64,000 nucleotides of DNA from Desulfobacterales bacterium (GTDB lineage Bacteria; Desulfobacterota; Desulfobacteria; Desulfobacterales; JAQWFD01), in contig JAQWFD010000021.1 of NCBI GenBank assembly GCA_028704555.1, positions 1 to 64,000 on the forward strand, given 5' to 3'. Numbering within the stretch: position 1 is the stretch's first letter; every line of letters begins with the position of its first letter. The position numbers and the translations under genes were made by a program. The notes beneath the pieces were generated by a model. The model did not search any database. It saw only the letters and a program-made list of their open reading frames with translations, and had not been told where the DNA came from. Of this stretch, positions 17,469 through 26,869 are shown in pieces.

Positions 17469-17945
17469 TCAATTCGCAAGGGAGATCAGCTTCCCGCTGA
17501 GAAGACTGATATGTCCCATCTCCTCCCCGATGATCTTGTCCAGCTTGTTTTTCCCCATCTCGTCAGGGACCATTTCCTTCATGCCGAGATAAAATAAAAT
17601 AGAGTCTTTTTCCGCCAGAATCGCCGCTTTCAAAATTTCTTCCATCGACGTGGTATCGATTTGTTTCTCGAAAAACACCCGGGTATCGGCAAGCGCCCTG
17701 AGGTACTGTGCCGCCTGATCTTCCGGATCAAACACCGTTCCGGCTTTTTCCCGGCCCGTCAGAGACGCTCTCAGATCGACAAAGATTCTTTCATGCTCGT
17801 CCTCCATTTCAGCCAGACCCAGCAGAAGCTTTTGAGACTCCTCATCGGTGACATCTCCGGCAGCCTTCCGGTAAAAATCCGCACCGTTTTTTTCAATCTG
17901 TACAGCCATTTCAAACACGTCATCCGCATTAAAATCGTAAGCCAT
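17469..17945 (-). CDS. Ferritin-like / rubrerythrin-type diiron protein
   Basis: A 158-residue four-helix protein with the ferritin-like carboxylate pattern: E18 (VQIEKNG), EMEDEHE near 47-53, LAEKDS near 112-115 and GEEMGH near 141-146. It lacks the C-terminal rubredoxin domain of classical rubrerythrin. Such erythrin-like proteins are common in anaerobes and are thought to handle peroxide or iron; the exact reaction here is not known. AGGAT precedes the ATG. It is flanked by unrelated genes with gaps of over 200 bp, so it is probably transcribed alone. Confidence 0.85.
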   Translation of the reverse strand: MAYDFNADDVFEMAVQIEKNGADFYRKAAGDVTDEESQKLLLGLAEMEDEHERIFVDLRASLTGREKAGTVFDPEDQAAQYLRALADTRVFFEKQIDTTSMEEILKAAILAEKDSILFYLGMKEMVPDEMGKNKLDKIIGEEMGHISLLSGKLISLAN

Positions 17946-18382
17946 TAAAGTTATCCTTTCATTTTCAGTCAGTTCCGGCTGAACCGGATAGAATATTATT
18001 ATTCTTTAAACTCAAACCATGCCGTCAATAATTTCAAAAATTGTCTCACAACAAACAACAGGTTACAAGTTATATTCAAAAATCCTGTTTCTTAGTAATT
18101 TTAAAACAACTTCATGCTATCGCATTTCACCCGAGCTCACACGCCTATGGTAATGTGCACTTAACGGGTCCCCACGCAAAGCACAGGAAAAAAACCGGCC
18201 ATTGGCAGCAGAGAAGATTGTTTTGACTGGCTCTCCGAATGGAAAGCATAAAAATCCATGAGGTTTCCTTAAAATTAAATGAAAAAAGGAGGAAGAACCG
18301 GGGACAGGAATTGTTAATCCGGATTAACACCTTAAAAGGATTCAACGAAAATTCGACGCATTTGCCCGGCGTGCGCAATCAA
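17946..18382. other. Intergenic region, no gene seen
   Basis: About 440 bp between the ferritin-like gene and the 3' end of the HerA-like ATPase gene. It must hold the promoter of the ferritin-like gene. I see no strong hairpin, repeat or coding frame. Confidence 0.4.
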
Positions 18383-19864
18383 TCACCGGCGGCCACCAAA
18401 CAGCGAACCCAGAATGCCGCGGACAATCTGACGGCCGATCTGGCTGCCGATGGAACGGGCAGCGCTCCTGGCCATGGCCTCTCCCAACCCCTGGCTCTGC
18501 CGTCCCGGCCGCAATTTGGCGCTTTTTTTTTCAGCCGGCTGCCTTGAACGGGCAGCTTCCTGCTCTTCCTGTCGGATAAGGGCACGGTCCCTGAGAATCT
18601 CGTAAGCGGATTGCCGGTCTAACATCGCTTCATAGCGGCCGGCCAAGGGAGAACGCCTGAGATGCTCTTCTCGTTCAGAATCAGTCAGCGGACCGATACG
18701 CGACTCGGGAGGACGAATCAAAACCCGTTTAACCGGACTGGGACTGCCCTTTTCATCCAGACAGGAGACCAGTGCCTCGCCAATCTCAAGTTCCGTGATT
18801 TCCGATGCAATATCCACGTCCGGATTCGCGCGGAACGTATCGGCTACCTGTCGGATGTCCCGCTGATCTTTCGGGGTAAATGCCCGGAGGGCATGCTGTA
18901 TCCGAAGTCCCAGCTGTCCCAGCACTTCATCGGGTATATCAGACGGACTCTGGGTAACAAAATAGATCCCCACGCCCTTGGACCGGATCAGCCGGACGAC
19001 CTGTTCGATCTTTTCAAGAAGCACCTTCGGCGCCTGCTCAAACAGCAGATGCGCTTCGTCAAAGAAAAAAACCATTCGGGGCTTTTCTTCATCCCCTGTC
19101 TCCGGCAGCTGTTCATACAACTCTGACAGCAACCAGAGCAGAAAGGTCGTGTAGACCCTCGGCGACCGGGCATGCAGACGGCTTGCATCCAGAATGCTGA
19201 TGACCCCATGACCGGAAAAATCGCTTTGCATCAGATCCTGGAGTTTTACCGCCGGTTCGCCGAAAAAAGCAGCACCGCCCTGCTCCTCCAGAACCAGCAG
19301 CCGGCGCTGGATGGCACCGATGCTGGCAGCAGTTATATGACCGTACCGGCTTCGCAACTCGTTTGCATTTTCCCCGACCCAGCGAAGCATGGCGACAAGG
19401 TCCTTCAAATCCAGGATCAGCAGGCCCTCGTCATCCGCGATCTTGAAGGCGGCATACAGTACGCCGGACTGCGTGTCGTTGAGTTCCAGCAGATTCGATA
19501 TCAGAAGCGGCCCCATCTCGGATATCGTCGTGCGAACCGGATGACCTTTTTCCCCATGGATGTCCCAGAAGATGACCGGACTGGAACGCGGCGCATAGGA
19601 AGAAAGCGTCATTTTTTTCAACCGTTTGTCGATGGTGGCGTTCTGCTGACCCGATGCGGCAAGACCGGAGAGATCCCCCTTGATATCAGAAGCAAACACG
19701 GGCACCCCCATGCGGGAAAATCCCTCAGCCAGAATCTGCAGCGTCACTGTTTTTCCGGTGCCGGTCGCACCGGCAATCAGGCCGTGACGGTTGGACATTT
19801 TCCCAAGCTGCACCACGGGTTCACCGCCCGTTCCGCCAATGACCCACTGTAATGGATTGCCCAT
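18383..19864 (-). CDS. DUF853 HerA-like ATPase (YjgR family)
   Basis: A 493-residue P-loop ATPase. Walker A is GATGTGKTVT (about residues 32-41) and Walker B is MVFFFDEAHLLF (about 263-274); the HerA/FtsK-like arginine-finger region lies near 330-345. A lysine/arginine-rich tail with a glycine-rich end (SLFGGRR) follows. The start MGNPLQWVIGGTGG and the length match the DUF853 family represented by E. coli YjgR. Its cellular role is not established; related HerA proteins pump DNA with NurA, but no nurA gene is nearby. A GGAGG-like site precedes the ATG. It is transcribed away from the pyruvate phosphate dikinase gene, sharing a 347-bp promoter region. Confidence 0.87.
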   Translation of the reverse strand: MGNPLQWVIGGTGGEPVVQLGKMSNRHGLIAGATGTGKTVTLQILAEGFSRMGVPVFASDIKGDLSGLAASGQQNATIDKRLKKMTLSSYAPRSSPVIFWDIHGEKGHPVRTTISEMGPLLISNLLELNDTQSGVLYAAFKIADDEGLLILDLKDLVAMLRWVGENANELRSRYGHITAASIGAIQRRLLVLEEQGGAAFFGEPAVKLQDLMQSDFSGHGVISILDASRLHARSPRVYTTFLLWLLSELYEQLPETGDEEKPRMVFFFDEAHLLFEQAPKVLLEKIEQVVRLIRSKGVGIYFVTQSPSDIPDEVLGQLGLRIQHALRAFTPKDQRDIRQVADTFRANPDVDIASEITELEIGEALVSCLDEKGSPSPVKRVLIRPPESRIGPLTDSEREEHLRRSPLAGRYEAMLDRQSAYEILRDRALIRQEEQEAARSRQPAEKKSAKLRPGRQSQGLGEAMARSAARSIGSQIGRQIVRGILGSLFGGRR

Positions 19865-20211
19865 TGTATCCTCCTTATTGTTTACTGAAATCCTATCACA
19901 GCTCAGGCCACCGGAACAAATTATTTGAGGTACAGAATACAGCGTATTTTAACAATTTTCCGGACAGTCAGCGGAAACCGATTGCACCGCAAGACCCGGG
20001 TGTGCTAATATTTTTTATAAGTTAAAATTTTTATAGCCTTCACCCGAAGGATTGTTCATTTTTTCTTCACTCAAAACCAACTTCTCTCAAATTCGACGTT
20101 TATGACCTTTAAGGCTTGATACGGCACGACCGTAACTTCATCCTTTATGGTATTGTTCTTGCTCAATATCGATATTGTCCTTTTTCATCATATATTGGAG
20201 GGATAAACGCC

Positions 20212-22959
20212 ATGGAAAAAAAATGGGTGTTTCTATTCGATGAAATCAAACAGGCCATCGCCTACGCAGACGATGACTGGGAAAAAGTTCGCGGCCTGCT
20301 GGGGGGAAAAGGTGCCAACCTCGCCGATATGACCCGGCTTGGGCTGCCCGTACCCCCGGGATTTATCGTCACCACCGAAGCCTGCAACAGTTATCTTGAC
20401 GCAGGCATGAAACTTCCCGATACGATGTGGAAGCAGGAGCTTGCCGCCCTGTCCGCCGTAGAGGAAAAAACCGGAAAAAAATTCGGGGATCCAAAAAACC
20501 CGCTGCTGGTATCGTGCCGTTCCGGAGCCAGATTTTCCATGCCCGGCATGATGGACACGGTGCTGAACATCGGCCTGAACGAAGCGACCGTCAACGGCAT
20601 GATCGAAGCCACGGGTGACCCCCGGTTTGTGTACGACTCCTACCGGCGGCTGATCCAGATGTTCGGTTCCGTGGTTATGGGCGTTCCCGATGAGCCTTTT
20701 GAGGAGGTGATTACCGAATTTTGCAATCAAAAAGGCATTAAAAGCGATACCGAATTGAACGTAGATGACTGGAAAGCCATCTGTGAGCGGTTCAAAGATA
20801 TCTTCCGACGCTACAACCGAATCGATTTTCCAACCGATCCCTTCGAGCAGCTGCGCCTGGCGACCGAAGCCGTGTTCAAGTCATGGCACGGCAAGCGCGC
20901 CGTCGACTACCGCAACGCAGCTAAAATTCCCCACGACCTGGGCACGGCGGTCAATATCCAGACCATGGTGTTCGGCAACATGGGAAACAACTGTTCCACC
21001 GGTGTTGCGATGACCCGGAATGCCACGACCGGCGAAAAAAAAATCGAGGGCGATTACCTGATCAATGCCCAGGGCGAAGATGTGGTAGCCGGCATCCGCA
21101 TCACCGACCCGGTGGAGAATATGGCCAAAACCATGCCAAAAAATTGGCAACAGTTCGTTGAAATTACCGGAAAACTGGAAAAACACTATCGCGACATGCA
21201 GGATGTCGAATTCACGGTCGAGCGGGGAAAATTGTGGATGCTCCAGACCCGTGACGGGAAACGCACCGCACAGGCCGCCGTCCGTATCGCCGTGGAAATG
21301 GCCGATGACGGTTTGATCAGTCAGGAGGAAGCGGTGATGCGAGTCAGACCCGAACAGGTCGATTTTTTTCTCCATCCTCAGTTCAATGCGGAGTTTAAAA
21401 AAGCCGCCAAAGCAGATGGACGGCTGCTTGCCGTTGGGCTGAATGTCTCGCCGGGGGGAGCCGTGGGCGTAGTGGCCTTTGATGCCGACATCGCCGAGAC
21501 ATGGGCCTTAAAAGAAAAAAAAAAGGTCATCATGGTGCGCCCGGAAACCAAACCCGATGATGTTCATGGCATGCTGGCGGCCGAAGGCATTCTGACCAGC
21601 CGGGGCGGCCGGACCAGCCATGCCGCACTGGTCGCCCGACAATTCGGCAAGCCCGCCGTGGTCGGCGTGGCGGCCCTGGAAATCGACATGAACAAGCGCA
21701 TGATGACAGTGGGCGAGCAGGTAATCCATGAGGGCGACTGGATATCCATCGATGGTTCGACCGGCGGGGTGTATCTCGGAAAGCTCGACACCATGGTACC
21801 TGACATCTCGGACCCCTGGCTGATGAAACTGCTGAGCTGGGCCGATGGCTTCCGGCGGCTGGGCGTATGGGCCAACGCCGATTATCCCCATGATGCCAAA
21901 CGCGCCCGGGAATACGGTGCGGTCGGAATCGGTCTCTGCCGAACGGAACATATGTTTTTTGAAAGTCAGCGCCTGCCGTTTATTCAGAAACTGATCATGA
22001 CCAACCAGCCCACGGAACGGCGTGAAGCACTGGAAGCCCTGCTGCCCTTTCAGCGTGAGGATTTCATTGGCCTTTTCCGGGCCATGGACGGACTGCCGGT
22101 GATCATTCGCCTCATCGATCCGCCCCTGCATGAATTTCTGCCGAGCCATGATTCACTGATGACCTCGCTGGCCGACAACAAAATCCGCCTGATGAACGCC
22201 GGCAATCTCAGAGAAATCGATGATCTTCTGAAAAAAATACAGGACGACGATCATATCCGTGTCCGGGTGGAGGCCCTGCATGAAACCAACCCCATGCTGG
22301 GCCTGCGCGGCGTACGCCTCGGAATCCTGATGCCGGAGCTGACCCAGATGCAGGTGCGGGCTATTTTTGAAGCCGCCTGCCAGTGTACGAAAGACGGAGT
22401 CGATGTTCACCCTGAGGTGATGATTCCGCTCACCAGTCATGTCAATGAACTGAAGGTGGAACGCGACGCGCTGGAAGCGGTTGCCGGAGAAGTGATGAAG
22501 GAACAGGGCATTTCTATCAATTACAAATTTGGCACAATGATCGAAATCCCGCGGGCAGCCCTGACGGCCGACGAAATTGCCAACTTTGCCGAGTTTTTCT
22601 CATTCGGCACCAACGACCTCACCCAGACAACCTTCGGCATCAGCCGCGACGATGCCGAAAAGGGCTTTCTCATCGATTACATTCAGCACGGCATCCTGAA
22701 GGAAAACCCCTTTGAAACCATCGACGAAAAAGGCCTGGGCAAGCTGATGCAGATGGGCGTGGAACTGGGCCGAAAAACCCGCCCGGAGCTGGAGGTGGGG
22801 ATCTGCGGCGAACATGGCGGAGACCCCAGGTCGATTGAAATATGTCACCGGCTGGGCCTGAACTACGTCAGCTGCTCGCCCTTCCGCGTTCCGATCGCCC
22901 GCCTGTCAGCGGCACAGGCCGCACTGAAGGAGAAGATGACAGCGAAGAAGGGCCTGTAG
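20212..22959 (+). CDS. ppdK: Pyruvate, phosphate dikinase
   Basis: A 915-residue enzyme interconverting pyruvate + ATP + Pi and PEP + AMP + PPi, used for gluconeogenesis or PPi-linked glycolysis in anaerobes. Order: ATP-grasp nucleotide-binding domain (1-350, starting GGKGANLADMTRLGLPVPPG); swivelling phosphohistidine domain with SRGGRTSHAALVARQFG, the phosphorylated histidine being H470; and a C-terminal PEP/pyruvate TIM barrel with SFGTNDLTQTTFG and GICGEHGGDP, the catalytic cysteine being C865. The ATG at 20212 follows TTGGAGGGATAAACGCC. Full length; no regulatory protein (PDRP) gene is adjacent. Confidence 0.95.
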   Translation: MEKKWVFLFDEIKQAIAYADDDWEKVRGLLGGKGANLADMTRLGLPVPPGFIVTTEACNSYLDAGMKLPDTMWKQELAALSAVEEKTGKKFGDPKNPLLVSCRSGARFSMPGMMDTVLNIGLNEATVNGMIEATGDPRFVYDSYRRLIQMFGSVVMGVPDEPFEEVITEFCNQKGIKSDTELNVDDWKAICERFKDIFRRYNRIDFPTDPFEQLRLATEAVFKSWHGKRAVDYRNAAKIPHDLGTAVNIQTMVFGNMGNNCSTGVAMTRNATTGEKKIEGDYLINAQGEDVVAGIRITDPVENMAKTMPKNWQQFVEITGKLEKHYRDMQDVEFTVERGKLWMLQTRDGKRTAQAAVRIAVEMADDGLISQEEAVMRVRPEQVDFFLHPQFNAEFKKAAKADGRLLAVGLNVSPGGAVGVVAFDADIAETWALKEKKKVIMVRPETKPDDVHGMLAAEGILTSRGGRTSHAALVARQFGKPAVVGVAALEIDMNKRMMTVGEQVIHEGDWISIDGSTGGVYLGKLDTMVPDISDPWLMKLLSWADGFRRLGVWANADYPHDAKRAREYGAVGIGLCRTEHMFFESQRLPFIQKLIMTNQPTERREALEALLPFQREDFIGLFRAMDGLPVIIRLIDPPLHEFLPSHDSLMTSLADNKIRLMNAGNLREIDDLLKKIQDDDHIRVRVEALHETNPMLGLRGVRLGILMPELTQMQVRAIFEAACQCTKDGVDVHPEVMIPLTSHVNELKVERDALEAVAGEVMKEQGISINYKFGTMIEIPRAALTADEIANFAEFFSFGTNDLTQTTFGISRDDAEKGFLIDYIQHGILKENPFETIDEKGLGKLMQMGVELGRKTRPELEVGICGEHGGDPRSIEICHRLGLNYVSCSPFRVPIARLSAAQAALKEKMTAKKGL

Positions 22960-23139
22960 ACAACGGTCGTCCCGTGCCCGCGTCACCGGCAATAGCACCT
23001 ACCGTTACGCTGCCATGGCTCCACGGGCAACGCCACGAACCACTCCGCCCGCCGGACGCTTCCTGCGTGAGCGACGGTGCAGTTGCCGTCGGCGCGGGCA
23101 TCCGTAAAATGCCGCTGATGGCGGGCAGTTGACTGGTAA

Positions 23140-23174
23140 GGCAGAGGCCTCTGAACGCAATCAGAGTCTCTGCC
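23140..23174. terminator. Strong hairpin between ppdK and the convergent VWA-OmpA gene
   Basis: GGCAGAGGCCTCTGA and TCAGAGTCTCTGCC pair almost completely around ACGCAA. It sits in the 233-bp space between two converging genes. Neither side has a clear T-tract, so it may be a bidirectional or factor-dependent stop. The rest of the gap (22960-23139) is GC-rich and shows no gene. Confidence 0.45.
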
Positions 23175-23192
23175 CCACAAAAACTACAGACA

Positions 23193-24293
23193 TCATAAGT
23201 CTGTGATGTCAATTTCCACCCGCCGGTTCATCGCGCGGCCCTGCGGCGTGTCATTACTCTCTATGGGATTGGCCTTACCAAACCACTGCAGGAGCAGACG
23301 GTTCATCTCAACATTGAAATGTTCGACCAGATAATTACCAACACTCTCCACCCTTTGACGGGCCAGATGCAGGTTATACTCTTCTTCCCCCATGCTGTCG
23401 GTAAAGCCCTGAAGAAGGGCGGTGGCGCCGGGATGGCTTTTCAAAAACTTTGCCAGCGCTGCGAGGTCATCGTTATACTCGGGACGTACATCGACTTTGT
23501 CAAAATCAAATCGGATATCCTGAATATCGAAACCAGCGACTTTTTGTTTGACTATCTCTTTCGTAATTTCATTGGTTTTCACCACAAAAAGGGCGCCCAG
23601 ATAATAGTCCGGCTGCTCTATGAAAGTTTCAAAGGGAACGACCCTCGAACATTCGTTGACTGCTGCGATTTTTTGTACTGTGTTTAACTCTTTTTCGGTC
23701 TGGGCCGAACTGATTACATAAAAGCATACATTGTATTTTTGGGCGAGGGTTTTAGCGGCATCCCAAGGATATATTCTAGGCCTGAAGTAGAAAGACCCAT
23801 CGGTAAAAACAAAGACAACCGTCTTGCCGGTGACCCCTGCCAGAACGGGGTCCAGATTCTGAATGCCAAGCCCCAGGGGACTGGGTTGATTGGCGAAATC
23901 GCCTGCGGTCTCGACCGTCGGCAGTTGCATGACGGCGTCATGGTACCTGCTCTTATCGTGTTGCTGCATTTCGTAGTAGGATTTCCACGGAGTGAACAAA
24001 TACAACCCGGCATTATAGCCCAGCTCGGGGATCATGTCGTGAGATTCATCCAAAAACTTTTTTGCAAGGTCGATTTTTGGTGTTCCCGTATCTTTATATG
24101 GTTCCGCCATGCTTCCCGACGCATCAAACAACACGATAAAATTGTCCGCCGTCTTTTCAAAAACCGACTCCACCTCGATTTGTCTTTCAATGACATCCTT
24201 CAAAAGGACTTCAGCGGCTAACGCGCTCCATGCCGTCAGAACGGAAACAGCAAAAACCAGGTAAAAAATTAAAAGCATGTTTGTTTTCTTCAT
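23193..24293 (-). CDS. Exported VWA and OmpA-domain protein
   Basis: A 366-residue envelope protein. A signal peptide (MKKTNMLLIFYLVFAVSVLT to ALA-AEV) is followed by a von Willebrand A domain with the metal-site motif DASGSM (about 56-61) and FTDGS (about 168-172), and then a C-terminal OmpA-like peptidoglycan-binding domain (about 255-364: IRFDFDKVDVRPEY, GFTDSMGEEEYNLHLARQRV, NRRVEI). The combination suggests a periplasmic protein tethered to the cell wall that binds a partner through the VWA domain. AAAAAGGAGAG precedes the ATG. No operon partner. Confidence 0.88.
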   Translation of the reverse strand: MKKTNMLLIFYLVFAVSVLTAWSALAAEVLLKDVIERQIEVESVFEKTADNFIVLFDASGSMAEPYKDTGTPKIDLAKKFLDESHDMIPELGYNAGLYLFTPWKSYYEMQQHDKSRYHDAVMQLPTVETAGDFANQPSPLGLGIQNLDPVLAGVTGKTVVFVFTDGSFYFRPRIYPWDAAKTLAQKYNVCFYVISSAQTEKELNTVQKIAAVNECSRVVPFETFIEQPDYYLGALFVVKTNEITKEIVKQKVAGFDIQDIRFDFDKVDVRPEYNDDLAALAKFLKSHPGATALLQGFTDSMGEEEYNLHLARQRVESVGNYLVEHFNVEMNRLLLQWFGKANPIESNDTPQGRAMNRRVEIDITDL

Positions 24294-25591
24294 AGCAGCA
24301 CTCTCCTTTTTACGGGTTTGAAATGTTGTTTAATAACAGAAACAGGTGTAACCGCTCTGCCGCATGGTCCGAAATTCAGTCCTGACCGAGGCAGAGATAT
24401 GATCGTCTGTAAGATATCGATCAATCCGAATTCTTACCTGATAGGCGTCCGGTCACTGTGCTTAAAAGCCCGACCATGTATTACGTCCGCCAGCCAGTGG
24501 ATAGTCTAATCGAATACCACTGACGCTTATGGATGAGTGGTATGATGACCTGATTGATATAATTCCATTTTCAGGTAAAATTGATCGGGTAGATGGGTTT
24601 GATGCTGAGCGATCACATTGGCAGTGGAAGGTTCCAGAGCACCTCGCCTCCACACAGGACAGCTTTGGCTCATGCAGCGATTCGAGCTGTTTTTCTTTAC
24701 GGGAGGTGACTTTTTACCCGTTGCGCACCCTCTTCCAGCGAACAAATCAGGGATAGGACACAACGTATATGATAAGATCATACCAGAATGGCGATATATC
24801 TCATATCAGGAAAACGCTGTATATATATAGGGCTAAATCCTTAGAATTCGCTCAAAAATCACTCTCCCGGCAGACTCAAAAAGCAATTTTCTACAGACAG
24901 CTCATCCATTGCGCCGAATTCACTGTCTGCAGACCGGATCGTCGTGAGCGAAGGAAGTGTCCACATGAGATTCGGAAAATTAACTCCCGCAAAAGATGCG
25001 TTCGAATTCTGGGCAAACCGATTGAAAGTATTTCTGTACTCGGCACACGGCGTGAAATAGTCGCCGAGCCGTGCGTGGCCTGAGGCCTGGCCATAGTAAT
25101 ATATTTTAACACATTGAAAAAACATCGAAAATTATCATCAGTCTCAGAATTGAAAGTCTACAGGGTAAACCGGCCAGATATCTTTGGGCTTTCAGCTTAC
25201 GCGGAACAAGAATAGAAATAGTACCCAAAAGCCGGGTTACCCCGGTGAATTCCTCCATCCCGTCCTTTGGGCGTTTTACAGCTATACATCAAGTTCAAAA
25301 ACAGCAATGTCTGGCTGATTTCCTGGACTTTATGTGATGCCAATTGCCCCCGAATTTTAACCAACCGATGACGGTGATCTATCGGACGCGTTTGCAAGCA
25401 GTCTGCTACAGTTTTTTTGACAAACCATCTGAAATCCACATTCCAATCACAAAGCCCTTGATCATATAATGATAAATGTTGCATATATTGACTATGGCAT
25501 TTTGAAAAAAATATTCATCAGATCCTGCAATAACAAATTTAAAGTCTGCCAATAAAATTCTGTTTGGAAAGTTGTCTGATTAACAAAATAA
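24294..25591. other. Long stretch without a recognised gene
   Basis: About 1.3 kb of moderate to AT-rich sequence between the VWA-OmpA gene and the 255-bp hairpin element. Short open frames exist on both strands (for example minus strand 24859-25125 and 25197-25484) but none has a convincing ribosome binding site or recognisable family. It probably holds the promoter of the VWA-OmpA gene and decayed sequence. Confidence 0.45.
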
Positions 25592-25846
25592 GGGCTTGAT
25601 CATAACTGCGGCCATATTTTGCTGTGCGTAGCCTCAGAGTCCCGCCCCTTGCCGGCGTACGACATGGCGCGATCCGGGGAAAAGATGTCGGGGCCATGAA
25701 GCGTTAAGAAGCGCAAACTATTTGAGGCGTGCCGAGTTTTTGCGCTTTAGCTTCATGGGCCCGGCATCCCCCCGGATCGTGCTGGAGAAACCGGCAAGGG
25801 GCGGGACGGACTCCGTGACATTGTGGCCGCAGTTATGATCAAGCCC
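25592..25846. mobile_element. 255-bp MITE-like hairpin element, family 2 full copy
   Basis: The ends are perfect inverted repeats of 23 bp starting GGGCTTGATCATAACTGCGG. Complementarity continues inward (for example GTCCCGCCCCTTGCCGG at the left and CCGGCAAGGGGCGGGAC at the right), so the two halves form one long imperfect hairpin. A perfect 8-bp duplication, CAAAATAA, flanks it (25584-25591 and 25847-25854). It has no coding capacity. Shorter relatives with the same ends lie at 40489-40551, 49667-49741 and 50492-50579. It ends 38 bp before the start codon of the exported rubrerythrin. Confidence 0.88.
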
Positions 25847-25884
25847 CAAAATAAAATAAACATGACTGACCAGGGAGGCGACAG

Positions 25885-26541
25885 ATGAAACAGAAACGGC
25901 GAATTATACAAGCATTTCTGGCATATCTCGTATTGCATATCTCGGCAACGTGTCTTGCCGCCGATCCCTCTCAATTTCCGGATACGATTTCCGCCCTGAA
26001 ATATCTTTATACCGATGAAATCACAGCCTGCCAAATTTTCAGCGCATATGCCGACCAGGCCGACGCAGAGGATATTAAAAGTGTTAAATTGCTTTTTGAC
26101 GCATTGAAAGCATCCGAATCCGTGCATGTCCGAAATTTTGAAAGGATCCTGAAAAAATTCGGGGTCGAAACAACCCGCTTAACGCCTGGAAATATACCGG
26201 TCTTCAACACCACCCTCAAAAACCTGAACCATGCCCTGGAGGTGGAACTGTCGGAAATCGATATACGATATCCGGCATATATCAAACGTGTGGAGGCCGA
26301 AGGGCATGAAGATGCTATTTTGCAAATTACCTATGCATGGGAAGCGGAAAAACAACACCGGAAACTGATTCAGAAAATGAGAGGGGCCACCCGGTTTTTT
26401 TTCTGGAAACTGGTGCTGAAACTTAAAAAAAACCGCAATTATTTTGTCTGTCAAATCTGCGGCTCAACGCTGCTCAAACTGCCGGAGCATCAATGCCCGA
26501 TTTGCGGCTCTGCTGTAGAAAATTACCAGAAAATAGAGTGA
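25885..26541 (+). CDS. Exported rubrerythrin-like protein with C-terminal rubredoxin-type metal site
   Basis: A 218-residue protein with an N-terminal signal peptide (hydrophobic core about residues 8-24, cleavage likely after CLA-A). The ferritin-like part has carboxylates at E45 (TDEITA), ESVHVRNFE near 79-86 and WEAEKQHRKL near 155-160. The C-terminal zinc-ribbon/rubredoxin motif is CQICG then CPICG. Rubrerythrins reduce peroxide; most are cytoplasmic, so a signal peptide is the odd feature. AGGGAGG precedes the ATG. The 255-bp hairpin element lies immediately upstream and must have replaced or separated the native promoter. Confidence 0.82.
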   Translation: MKQKRRIIQAFLAYLVLHISATCLAADPSQFPDTISALKYLYTDEITACQIFSAYADQADAEDIKSVKLLFDALKASESVHVRNFERILKKFGVETTRLTPGNIPVFNTTLKNLNHALEVELSEIDIRYPAYIKRVEAEGHEDAILQITYAWEAEKQHRKLIQKMRGATRFFFWKLVLKLKKNRNYFVCQICGSTLLKLPEHQCPICGSAVENYQKIE

Positions 26542-26869
26542 ATTGAATTTTATCCGTTTTTCAGATTACCTTCCCCCCGATTAAATTCCATTCTTAACAA
26601 CTGCAGACCGTTGAATGGGCGAAGCCAGCGGGCCCATCTACTGAAGGCCGGGGTCGAGGCCGGGGTCAAACCTTGATTTGTGATTCCAGAATCCAGTATT
26701 GTTTTTTAATCCTCGGATCACTTTTTGACTCGCCGGTTGACTGATGTCAAGGTGACCCCAATTTCACACCTTCTCATATCTCTATCATACCGTTTTTGCC
26801 CTCAAAAAGTGCGATATTGAACTCATGACAAGGTTGAATTTGGATTTATTTCATTTAATTTCGGGTTGT

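Noticed and set aside
24859..25484. Two minus-strand frames of 88 and 95 codons
   Set aside because: No recognised domain, no ribosome binding site, and no partner gene; kept only as a note in the gene-poor stretch.
26640..26690. GC-rich repeated phrase GGCCGGGGTC as a possible tRNA or structured RNA
   Set aside because: It does not fold into a cloverleaf and is only a short direct repeat.
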